A stretch of 17,725 bases of DNA from contig CAJPTO010000041.1 of the NCBI GenBank assembly GCA_905373605.1, positions 1 to 17,725 on the forward strand. Direction: 5' to 3'. The position numbers and the translations under genes are program-made. The DNA is from an uncultured Prevotella sp. (lineage in GTDB: Bacteria; Bacteroidota; Bacteroidia; Bacteroidales; Bacteroidaceae). A model generated the notes under the pieces. It was not told where the DNA came from, made no database searches, and saw nothing but the letters and a program-made list of their open reading frames with translations. Positions 1-9,269 of this stretch are shown piece by piece (position 1 is the stretch's first letter; the number at the start of each line of letters is the position of its first letter).

Positions 1-321
1 AGCGAAAGATGCCAGATAAAAGCTAAAAGACAGCAAAGAGCTAAATAATAAAAAGGAAATGAACGCTTGCGTGGTATTTTTAGAACCAGACTAAAGCAAG
101 GCAAAATTTCAAAACCATTTCGTTTTGACTATAAAACATGGAGAAAACAAACTTTTGCGCGGAAGTTTTATAACCATACACATAAAAATATAAGGTCAGC
201 CATATTGAAGTGAAACTTGCCATATCAGGCATTACTTACGCCAAACACAGGTTATTTCACAAAATTCCTTTGCCGTTTCTTTGTTTTGTACTATCTTTGT
301 AGTTCAAAATAGGACATCACA
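1..321. other. AT-rich intergenic region upstream of rfbC
   Basis: I see no convincing coding sequence here. The region is A/T-rich and has three modest potential hairpins. One is a two-part stem, CTTGC (66-70) with GCAAG (96-100) enclosing TGGT (72-75) with ACCA (85-88). The second is TCAAAAC (109-115) with GTTTTGA (122-128). The third is AAACTTTT (149-156) with GGAAGTTT (161-168), which includes two G-T pairs and closes a GCGC loop. None is followed by a proper T run, so I do not call a terminator, although they could be 3' end structures of a gene lying to the left. GCCATAT occurs twice around 197-227. The rfbC promoter occupies the last 53 bases. Confidence 0.5.
269..299 (+). promoter_or_regulatory. 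Bacteroidota-type promoter for rfbC and the downstream gene run
   Basis: TTTG at 269-272 is followed after 19 bases by TATCTTTG at 292-299. This matches the Bacteroidota sigma-70 pattern of TTTG at -33 and TAnnTTTG at -7. Transcription would begin near 305, leaving a leader of under 20 bases before the rfbC ATG. No comparably good promoter was seen between 870 and 6658, so this one may drive all seven genes down to menA. Confidence 0.75.
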
Positions 322-870
322 ATGGAATACATTGAAACAGAACTACAAGGCGTGTTCGTTATCGAGCCCAAAGTTTTCAACGACGAGCGAGGCTATTTCC
401 TTGAAGCTTGGAAGAAAGATGAGTTTGAAGAGCATGTTGGGAAAGTAAACTTCGTGCAAGCCAACGAATCTAAATCGTCTTTCGGCGTGCTTCGCGGCCT
501 GCATTATCAAAAAGGCGATGCCTCACAAGCCAAGCTGGTGCGCGTAATCCAAGGGCGCGTGCTAGATGTGGCCGTTGATTTGCGCAAGAGCTCGCCCACA
601 TTCGGCAAGCATGTGGCTGTGGAACTGAGCGACGAGAACAAAAAACAGCTGTTCATTCCACGCGGTTTCGCGCACGGTTTCTTGGTGTTGAGCTCCGAAG
701 CGGTGTTCACTTACAAGGTGGACAACACCTATTGCCCACAAAGCGAGGCCTGCATCAGGTGGAACGATGAGGCATTGGCCATACAATGGCCCATCGAAAA
801 AGACAAGATTATAACAAGTTCGAAAGACCTCAACGGGAAAAGCTTTGCCGAAGCGGAACTTTTCGAATGA
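322..870 (+). CDS. rfbC: dTDP-4-dehydrorhamnose 3,5-epimerase (RmlC)
   Basis: This cytosolic epimerase inverts C3 and C5 of dTDP-4-keto-6-deoxyglucose, the third of four steps to dTDP-L-rhamnose for surface polysaccharides. The 182 residues are the normal length for the cupin-fold family. Visible family motifs are NDERGYF (20-26), LRGLHYQ (57-63) with the likely catalytic base His61, Lys71, the IPRGFAHGF block (112-120), Tyr131, which is the expected second catalytic residue, and Asp169 in the SSKDL segment, which should pair with His61. The ATG lies just behind a good promoter and has no Shine-Dalgarno sequence, as is usual in Bacteroidota. The next gene, ugd, begins 42 bases after the stop. 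The other rhamnose genes (rfbA, rfbB, rfbD) are not in the window. The family call is very safe. Confidence 0.96.
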   Translation: MEYIETELQGVFVIEPKVFNDERGYFLEAWKKDEFEEHVGKVNFVQANESKSSFGVLRGLHYQKGDASQAKLVRVIQGRVLDVAVDLRKSSPTFGKHVAVELSDENKKQLFIPRGFAHGFLVLSSEAVFTYKVDNTYCPQSEACIRWNDEALAIQWPIEKDKIITSSKDLNGKSFAEAELFE

Positions 871-895
871 CAAAAGACAAACAAACCATACGACG

Positions 896-901
896 AGGAG
901 G
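896..901 (+). promoter_or_regulatory. Shine-Dalgarno-like AGGAGG before ugd
   Basis: A perfect AGGAGG lies 11 bases before the ugd ATG at 913. Bacteroidota genes generally do not depend on Shine-Dalgarno pairing, and other starts in this window have nothing similar, so a consensus site here is unusual. The spacing is a little long. It could boost ugd translation within the rfbC-ugd transcript or be chance. Confidence 0.45.
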
Positions 902-912
902 ATAGTTAACCG

Positions 913-2229
913 ATGAACATTGCTATTGTAGGAACAGGATATGTGGGACTTGTATCTGGAGCTTGCTTTGCCGACACCGGAGCAAGCGTCACTTGCGTGG
1001 ACGTTGACACAGAGAAGATTGAACGCATACAACGCGGCGACATTCCCATCTACGAGCCAGGGCTGGACGAACTGGTGCTGAAAAACGTCAGGGCCGGTCG
1101 ACTACGCTTCACCACTTCTTTGGAAAGTGTTCTCAACGACCAGCAAATTGTGTTCTCGGCTGTGGGAACTCCACCCGACGAAGACGGCAGTGCCGACCTC
1201 AAATATGTGCTGCAGGTGGCACGAACCATCGGCCAACACCTCAACAAATACCTCGTGGTGGTGACAAAAAGCACGGTCCCCGTTGGTACGGCAAAGCTTG
1301 TGCGCCAAACCATACAAGCCGAACTCGACAAGCGAGGGGCCGACATTACGTTTGATGTGGCCAGCAATCCCGAATTCCTTAAAGAGGGTAACGCCATCAA
1401 AGACTTCATGAGCCCCGACCGCGTGGTGGTGGGCGTGGAAAGCGAAAAGGCTAAAGAGATGCTCACACGCCTCTACAAACCATTCCTCATCAACAACTTC
1501 AGGGTTATCTTCATGGACATTCCCAGTGCCGAGATGACCAAATATGCCGCCAACTCCATGCTGGCCACGCGCATATCGTTCATGAACGACATCGCAAACC
1601 TGTGCGAACGCGTGGGAGCAGACGTGAACATGGTGCGCGCCGGCATAGGAAGCGACACGCGCATCGGCCGAAAATTCCTCTATGCCGGATGTGGATATGG
1701 CGGCAGTTGCTTCCCAAAAGATGTCAAGGCACTTATCAAGACGGCCGAAAACATGGGCTATTCGATGGAGGTTCTCAAGGCCGTTGAACGCGTTAACGAT
1801 GCGCAAAAGCACGTTGTGTTCAACAAACTGGCGGCCGCTTTCGCCAAAGAAGGCCTCAAAGACAAGACCATCGCACTGTGGGGACTGTCGTTCAAACCCG
1901 AAACCGACGACATGCGCGAGTCTACCGCACTTGTTACCATCGGCCTACTTCGCCAAACGGGCTGCCACATTAAAGTGTACGACCCCGTGGCCATGCCCGA
2001 ATGCAAAAGGCGAATGGGCAATGCTGTTACTTATGCGCACGACCTTTATGATGCTGTTAACAATGCCGACGCACTGCTTTTGCTCACAGAGTGGAACGAG
2101 TTCAGGCTGCCCAACTGGGAGATTGTGGGCAAGGTGATGAACCAAAAGCTGATTGTAGACGGCAGAAACATATACGAGAAGAAAGAATTAGAGAGCTATG
2201 GCTTTGATTATCACAGCATAGGCCGATAG
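913..2229 (+). CDS. ugd: UDP-glucose 6-dehydrogenase
   Basis: This enzyme oxidises UDP-glucose twice with NAD+ to UDP-glucuronate, a precursor for capsule, exopolysaccharide and other uronate-containing glycans, in the cytosol. The 438 residues show the three-part family layout: an N-terminal Rossmann NAD domain with GTGYVGL (7-13), the KSTVPVGT and NPEFLKEG motifs, a central helical domain, and a C-terminal UDP-binding domain with SFKPETDDMRES. The catalytic Cys266 sits in GGSCFPKD. UDP-N-acetylmannosamine dehydrogenases are relatives, but the overall pattern fits the UDP-glucose group best. The gene follows rfbC by 42 bases and precedes the lipoprotein gene by 21, so co-transcription is likely. 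Pairing with rfbC suggests a supply role for cell-surface sugars. Confidence 0.94.
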   Translation: MNIAIVGTGYVGLVSGACFADTGASVTCVDVDTEKIERIQRGDIPIYEPGLDELVLKNVRAGRLRFTTSLESVLNDQQIVFSAVGTPPDEDGSADLKYVLQVARTIGQHLNKYLVVVTKSTVPVGTAKLVRQTIQAELDKRGADITFDVASNPEFLKEGNAIKDFMSPDRVVVGVESEKAKEMLTRLYKPFLINNFRVIFMDIPSAEMTKYAANSMLATRISFMNDIANLCERVGADVNMVRAGIGSDTRIGRKFLYAGCGYGGSCFPKDVKALIKTAENMGYSMEVLKAVERVNDAQKHVVFNKLAAAFAKEGLKDKTIALWGLSFKPETDDMRESTALVTIGLLRQTGCHIKVYDPVAMPECKRRMGNAVTYAHDLYDAVNNADALLLLTEWNEFRLPNWEIVGKVMNQKLIVDGRNIYEKKELESYGFDYHSIGR

Positions 2230-2250
2230 CATTTCACTTAAAACAACAAA

Positions 2251-3060
2251 ATGACTATACGATTACACAACATCCTTGCCTTGTTGCTTGCCGCGGTTGC
2301 TGTCGTGGCATGCGGCCCCAAAGCGCAAAAAAACGAGGGGAAAACCGAAGAAGACAAGGTGGCCAAGCAAATGTTGCAGGGCATTTGGATTAATGCCGAC
2401 GACGAAAGTGTGGCGTTCAAGGTGAAGGGCGACACCATTTTCTACCCAGACTCGACCAGCTATCCCGCCTATTTCCAAATCTTCAAAGACACGCTGGTGA
2501 TACATGGGGCCGACGACACAATGAAATATCCCATCGTAAAGCAGGCTCCACACCTCTTTGTGTTTAAAAACTCGAACAACGAAACGGTGAAACTCACCCT
2601 TAGCGAAGACGCTTTAGACAAGCTTCAGTTCGAAAACAACCAAACTAAAGTGCTAAACCAAAACCGACTGGTGAAAAAAGACACCGTGGTGGCGAATGGC
2701 GACATGCGTTATCATTGTTATGTGCAGGTTAACCCCACCACATACAAGGTCATAAAGTCCACCTATAACGACGAAGGTGTGGAAGTGGACAACGTTTACC
2801 ACGACAACATCGTCAACCTTACCATTTATACAGGCGCAAACAGGCTTTTCGCACGCGATTTCAAGAAAAGCGACTTCAAGAAGTACGTTCCCCAAGATTT
2901 CTTGGCGCAAGCTATCCTTAGCGACCTTACGCTTTATCTCGTAGATAAGGATGGTGTGCACTTCAATGCCTTGCTCGCCATGCCCGATTCGCCAAGCTAT
3001 TATGTGGTGGACATAAACGTTTCGCCAACTGGAAAACTCAAAATGCAACTGGGGAAATAG
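2251..3060 (+). CDS. Putative lipoprotein of unknown function
   Basis: The 269-residue protein starts with a type II signal peptide: a hydrophobic stretch at residues 8-20 and a VVAC lipobox with the acylated cysteine at position 21, followed by a charged linker rich in Lys and Glu. It should therefore be anchored in a membrane facing the periplasm or cell surface. The first part (about 45-130) reads as alternating beta-strands beginning GIWINADDE, like small lipocalin-like Bacteroidota lipoproteins. The second part (about 140-266) resembles the uncharacterised DUF4738-type lipoproteins of this phylum, but that is from memory and uncertain. There are no catalytic motifs and only the lipobox cysteine stands out. 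It lies 21 bases after ugd and 48 before ligA, in the same likely transcript. I do not assign a function. Confidence 0.8.
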   Translation: MTIRLHNILALLLAAVAVVACGPKAQKNEGKTEEDKVAKQMLQGIWINADDESVAFKVKGDTIFYPDSTSYPAYFQIFKDTLVIHGADDTMKYPIVKQAPHLFVFKNSNNETVKLTLSEDALDKLQFENNQTKVLNQNRLVKKDTVVANGDMRYHCYVQVNPTTYKVIKSTYNDEGVEVDNVYHDNIVNLTIYTGANRLFARDFKKSDFKKYVPQDFLAQAILSDLTLYLVDKDGVHFNALLAMPDSPSYYVVDINVSPTGKLKMQLGK

Positions 3061-3102
3061 CTCACCATGCCTCATTCAAAAGTACAAACCTTATACCCTT
3101 AG

Positions 3103-5791
<2,689 letters not shown>

Positions 5792-5801
<10 letters not shown>

Positions 5802-6640
5802 TTATCGGCATAGACGTAGGCATAAGCACCACAAAGATTGTGGGCATAAACAAAGACGGCATTGTCATTTCGCCCTTGCGCATCAAGGCTACCGACCCCG
5901 TAACCTCGCTCTACGGAGCATTTGGCAAATATCTTCACGACAACAAAATTGCCTTAGACGAAGTGGAACATGTGATGCTTACGGGTGTTGGTGCGGCTTA
6001 CATCAACGATCCCATCTACGGATTGCCCACTAACAAGGCCGAAGAGTTTTTGGCCGATGGACTTGGAGCGCGATATGACATGGAGATTGACCGCATGATT
6101 GTGGTGAGCATGGGCACTGGAACATCGCTTGTGCAATGCGATGGCGACCGCATTGAGCACATCGGCGGCATCGGAATAGGCGGCGGAACGTTGCAAGGGC
6201 TGTCGCGTATCATGCTCAAGACCGACGACATCAAGCAGGTTTCGTTACTAGCCGAACAGGGCGACATCACAAATATCAACCTGCTTATCGGCGACATCAG
6301 CGCCTTACCCCTACCGGGACTGCCTATGGATGCCACGGCAAGCCTTTTCGGAAACGCCAAAAGCAATGCCTCGCGCGAAGACATTGCCCTGGGACTCATC
6401 TGCATGGTGCTGCAATCCATCGGCAGCGGAACCATCCTTTCATCGCTAAACACGGGCATAAAAGAGTTTGTGCTCATAGGCAACCTCACTCTTTTGCCCC
6501 AGTGCAAAGACGTTTTCCCAGCCATGGAAAGGCTCTATCACGTGCATTTCCGCATTCCCAAACACAGCGAATTTTGCACCGCAATCGGTGCAGCCCTGTA
6601 TTATTACCAAGGAATTCTAGACAAGAAAACAAAGGGTTAA
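5792..6640 (+). CDS. coaW: Type II pantothenate kinase
   Basis: This kinase phosphorylates pantothenate with ATP, the first and usually controlling step of coenzyme A synthesis. The 282-residue protein has the ASKHA fold marks of type II enzymes: GIDVGISTTK (6-15) as the first phosphate motif, VMLTGVGAAYI (61-71), an EEFLADGLGARY block (84-95) with a plausible catalytic glutamate, VVSMGTGTS (104-112) and the glycine-rich GIGIGGGTLQGLS (126-138). The family usually has Gly-Gly in DVGGSTTK; here the second Gly is Ile11, read directly from codon ATA. Type II kinases are generally less sensitive to CoA feedback than type I. It overlaps the B3/B4 gene by ten bases and ends 17 bases before menA. 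The family is safe; the activity is inferred. Confidence 0.88.
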
Positions 6641-6657
6641 CACCTCTACGCCCTGCA

Positions 6658-7599
6658 ATGAACACGCATAAAACAGTTAAACCCAATTCTGCCAAGGCAT
6701 GGCTGTTGGCATCTCGCCCCAAAACCCTCACTGGTGCGGCAGTACCCGTGTTGCTCGGGGCCATGTCGGCCTATCAAGAAGCGGCAAACGAACTAAGGAT
6801 TTTGCCCATTGTCTTTTGTTTTCTCTTTGCTTTCGTGATGCAAATTGATGCCAACTTCGTGAACGATTACTTCGACTTTATCAAAGGTAACGACAACGAA
6901 AAACGCCTTGGGCCGAAACGAGCCTGCGCGCAAGGCTGGATAACGCCTGCCAAAATGAAACGCGCACTCTACCTCACAACTCTGCAGGCCTGCGCTGTTG
7001 GCCTGCCGCTCATCTACTTCGGCGGATGGATAACCATCGTTGTGGGCGTGGTTTGTGTGTTGTTTTGCTTCCTATACACCACACATCTTTCTTATAAAGG
7101 CATGGGCGACGTGCTTGTCTTGGTGTTTTTCGGCCTTGTTCCCGTGTACGGAACATACCTTTTAGCCCTGCCCCGCCCCACATTCAACCTTTCTTTAGAA
7201 CCCCTTGCCCTAGCCTTATCATGCGGACTGGTGATAGACACCTTGCTCATTGTGAACAATTTTCGCGACATCGACAACGACATCGAAGCCGGCAAGCGCA
7301 CACTTGCCGTTAGGCTTGGCCTCGAACGCACCCTGCTGCTCTATCTCTTCACGGGCATTTTTGCCGTTGGCTTGTCTGGGTTTGCCTTTATCTGGCACGG
7401 CCACTATTTTGCTTTTGCCTTTTCGCTGTGCTACATACCCTTGCACATAAAGACATTTCGTGCCATGAAGGCCATCGGCAAAGGCAAGGCCTTAAACAAA
7501 GTGCTGGGCAAAACTGCTGCCAACATCGCCGTTTTTGGCGTAACAACAGCCGTGGGAATGCTCATTGATGCCATGACGGCACAAGTTGGCGGCTTGTAA
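6658..7599 (+). CDS. menA: 1,4-dihydroxy-2-naphthoate polyprenyltransferase MenA
   Basis: MenA attaches a polyprenyl chain to 1,4-dihydroxy-2-naphthoate, the committed membrane step of menaquinone synthesis and so essential for anaerobic respiration. The protein is 313 residues with about eight hydrophobic segments, as expected for the UbiA superfamily. The two Asp-rich motifs that bind prenyl diphosphate through magnesium are clear: NDYFD (69-73) and the second loop NNFRDIDNDIEAGKRT (200-215), followed by the typical LAVRLG. The frame is open upstream to a GTG at 6502, but that reading overlaps the kinase gene by 139 bases with non-membrane sequence. The ATG at 6658 puts ASRPKTL, the usual MenA start region, near the N-terminus and leaves a 17-base gap. 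It is the last gene of the run. Confidence 0.95.
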   Translation: MNTHKTVKPNSAKAWLLASRPKTLTGAAVPVLLGAMSAYQEAANELRILPIVFCFLFAFVMQIDANFVNDYFDFIKGNDNEKRLGPKRACAQGWITPAKMKRALYLTTLQACAVGLPLIYFGGWITIVVGVVCVLFCFLYTTHLSYKGMGDVLVLVFFGLVPVYGTYLLALPRPTFNLSLEPLALALSCGLVIDTLLIVNNFRDIDNDIEAGKRTLAVRLGLERTLLLYLFTGIFAVGLSGFAFIWHGHYFAFAFSLCYIPLHIKTFRAMKAIGKGKALNKVLGKTAANIAVFGVTTAVGMLIDAMTAQVGGL

Positions 7600-7605
7600 A
7601 TGGGT

Positions 7606-7628
7606 AAAACACGCACAAGCGTCCTTTT
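7606..7628 (+). terminator. Possible weak intrinsic terminator after menA
   Basis: Six bases after the menA stop, AAAA (7606-7609), one unpaired base, ACGC (7611-7614), loop ACAA, GCGT (7619-7622), two unpaired bases and TTTT (7625-7628) form a small A/T-tailed hairpin. The stem is short, so the site is plausible by position but not strong. Confidence 0.4.
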
Positions 7629-7700
7629 GTATATTGATGCAAGTGTCTGCCATTTATCGGCATAAGAAAGTATTTTCGCCAGCCAATTGCCGCAGAATGC

Positions 7701-7848
7701 TCAGTACAATGCCGCTTGTAGTGCGAGTACAAGATGCTGGTAGCGTGAATACAAGATGCTGGTAGCGTGAGTACAAGATGCTGGTAGCGCGAGTACAAGA
7801 TGCTGGTAGCGCGGCAGAAAGATGCGAATAGTGCATACACAGCATGGT
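7701..7848. repeat. 22-bp tandem repeat array 1 (four clean units plus degenerate flanks)
   Basis: Four clean 22-bp units lie head to tail at 7719-7740, 7741-7762, 7763-7784 and 7785-7806. Each begins TAG(C/T)G, carries TACAAGAT in the middle and ends GCTGG; they differ at only a few positions. A decayed copy precedes them (about 7701-7718) and another follows (7807-7828), with a scrap to about 7848. The array sits in the 339-base gap between the 3' ends of menA and the minus-strand ATPase gene, starting 119 bases after menA. CTGGTA at one unit end can pair with TACAAG in the next across a seven-base loop, apart from one G-A mismatch. The rest of the gap shows nothing else I can name. The same family recurs at 17486. 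Confidence 0.9.
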
Positions 7849-7938
7849 TATAAGGCAACCTTTGCGCCATATAACCGCTTTTTACAAACAGGCCATGCGA
7901 TGAAAGCCATAGCAAAACAAGGCGCCTAAGCCCCCTCC

Positions 7939-9009
7939 CTAACCCTGCCTTTGCCTTATCCAGCGCGCAAAGAAAGGGTCTTCCACCTCGAATGTCTCGA
8001 GCTTAATGACATAACCGCTTTGCATCAGACGCTTAACGCTGCTATATACTGTGCTAGTGGGCAGTCGGCGATTGCTGGACAGCTGCTCGTTGCTCACCAA
8101 TCCCATCAAAACGCTCCGGTCGGTCTTGTTGAAATTGAGCCAAATGCGTTCAAAGTCCAGGTCGTGTGTGCGAACAAGGGTTGCTATGGCCTGCTCCACC
8201 ACCTGGGTTTCTTCCAACTTCTTATAAGTAAGCATGTCCCAAACCAGTGCTGCAAGCTGTTGGGTGTAATACGGATGGCAGCGCGTAGTGGTTAAAATCT
8301 GTTCAACCACGACAGCCTTCTCAACACAATCGGCCGGCAACCGCTCGGAAACATATTGTGCGAAGTCGGTGTGCGGTATCCTATCAAGGTGCATCAGCAC
8401 GCCAAAACGATAAAATGGCGACCGCTTGCGCTCGAAAATCTCGGTCATCATCGACTCCTGGCTTCCCAAGAAAATGTAATTGACATGTTGTTGCGTTTGG
8501 ATAATGGCACGCAACCGCTTGTCGATGCCCTTTTCCAAGCCCATCAGTTCTTGAAACTCATCGAAAACCACCACCATCGCGTTGCTTGGATCGCTCACTT
8601 TTTCAACCAGCCGCAGCGCGTCTTCAATGAGCACGGTGGCATCGGTGGTGGTTTGGAAGGTGATGTCGATGGTTTCGCCCGATGGCGTGGTAGAAATGGT
8701 GGGCACAACGCGAAAATTGGCCAGGAGATGCTTTATCTTCTCCCAAGGATGTAGCTTAAACACCGCTTTCAATATCATCGCGGCAAGGCCTTCAACGCTT
8801 ACCACCATCTGCAGGTTGAGCGAAATGCAAGGGCGCGACACTTGCGTAACGGCCTTCTTCACCAAACTAGACTTGCCAAAACGCCGCGGACTAATCAGTA
8901 TGAGGTGATTGTCGCTGTTCAAAAGCTGCTTTATGCGTTCCAACTCGGCCGCCCTGTCCGTGAAGTATTCGCCTTCCACTATCGTTCCGAACTTAAAGGG
9001 ATTTTTCAT
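7939..9009 (-). CDS. AAA-type ATPase with C-terminal winged-helix-like region, function unknown
   Basis: The 356-residue protein resembles the stand-alone P-loop ATPases grouped with PF01637 (archaeal-type ATPase) and AAA_14. It opens NPFKFGTIVEGEYFTDR, a typical start for this group. The Walker A motif is SPRRFGKSS (40-48) with Lys46, Walker B is VVVFDE (146-151), and a FLGS segment (180-183) fits sensor 1. The C-terminal part (about 285-350) looks like a winged helix, with TSTVYSSVKRLMQSGYV as the likely recognition region, ending DPFFARWI. Such proteins are often linked to mobile or defence-like regions but have no settled role, and I assign none. It is a single gene on the opposite strand from everything else here, with its own promoter, convergent with menA and divergent from thrA. 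Confidence 0.85.
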   Translation of the reverse strand: MKNPFKFGTIVEGEYFTDRAAELERIKQLLNSDNHLILISPRRFGKSSLVKKAVTQVSRPCISLNLQMVVSVEGLAAMILKAVFKLHPWEKIKHLLANFRVVPTISTTPSGETIDITFQTTTDATVLIEDALRLVEKVSDPSNAMVVVFDEFQELMGLEKGIDKRLRAIIQTQQHVNYIFLGSQESMMTEIFERKRSPFYRFGVLMHLDRIPHTDFAQYVSERLPADCVEKAVVVEQILTTTRCHPYYTQQLAALVWDMLTYKKLEETQVVEQAIATLVRTHDLDFERIWLNFNKTDRSVLMGLVSNEQLSSNRRLPTSTVYSSVKRLMQSGYVIKLETFEVEDPFFARWIRQRQG

Positions 9010-9039
9010 TTGCGATAATTTTCGTTACGAACTTTTTCG

Positions 9040-9071
9040 CAAATATAAGCAATTGCCCACAAACAACCAAA
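9040..9071 (-). promoter_or_regulatory. Promoter for the AAA-type ATPase gene
   Basis: Read on the minus strand, TTTG (9068-9071) is followed after 20 bases by TATATTTG (9040-9047), the Bacteroidota -33/-7 pattern. Transcription would start near 9033, about 24 bases before the ATG at 9009. It points away from the thrA promoter about 105 bases further right. Confidence 0.72.
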
Positions 9072-9087
9072 CAACTTACGGGCAATT
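9051..9087. repeat. 8-bp inverted repeat spanning the ATPase -33 box
   Basis: AATTGCCC (9051-9058) and GGGCAATT (9080-9087) are perfect inverted copies separated by 21 bases. They bracket the ATPase -33 TTTG, and the left arm sits between its -33 and -7. The left arm is also part of the palindrome GCAATTGC (9049-9056). This geometry suits a dimeric regulator, but no regulator is identified; the ATPase itself has a winged-helix-like end and could be autoregulatory. This is inference. Confidence 0.45.
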
Positions 9088-9173
9088 ACCAACAATTGGC
9101 CGAAAATTAACACCTAAAACGGAACAAGCCCTACAGCAAACGGCAGATAAGGCACAATTATCGTGTTGGTTTG

Positions 9174-9204
9174 TTGGTGTTATATCTATTTCTTGTTACT
9201 TTTG
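9174..9204 (+). promoter_or_regulatory. Promoter for the threonine gene cluster
   Basis: TTG (9174-9176; an overlapping TTTG is at 9170-9173) is followed after 20 bases by TACTTTTG (9197-9204), the Bacteroidota promoter pattern. Transcription would start near 9210, giving a leader of about 60 bases before thrA. Confidence 0.72.
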
Positions 9205-9222
9205 CAGGGAAGTTTTGTTCAA

Positions 9223-9239
9223 CCCCATTTGTTTTGGGG
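9223..9239 (+). promoter_or_regulatory. Small hairpin in the thrA leader
   Basis: CCCCA (9223-9227) and TGGGG (9235-9239) form a five-pair stem with a seven-base loop near the 5' end of the predicted thrA transcript. It lacks a T run and there is no Thr- or Ile-rich leader peptide, so this is not a classical attenuator. It may only stabilise the mRNA end. Confidence 0.3.
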
Positions 9240-9269
9240 CAACATAATATTAAATGATAACATCACCAA

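Noticed and set aside
6502..6657. N-terminal extension of menA from a GTG start
   Set aside because: It would overlap the pantothenate kinase gene by 139 bases and adds basic, non-membrane sequence not typical of MenA. The ATG at 6658 fits the family start.
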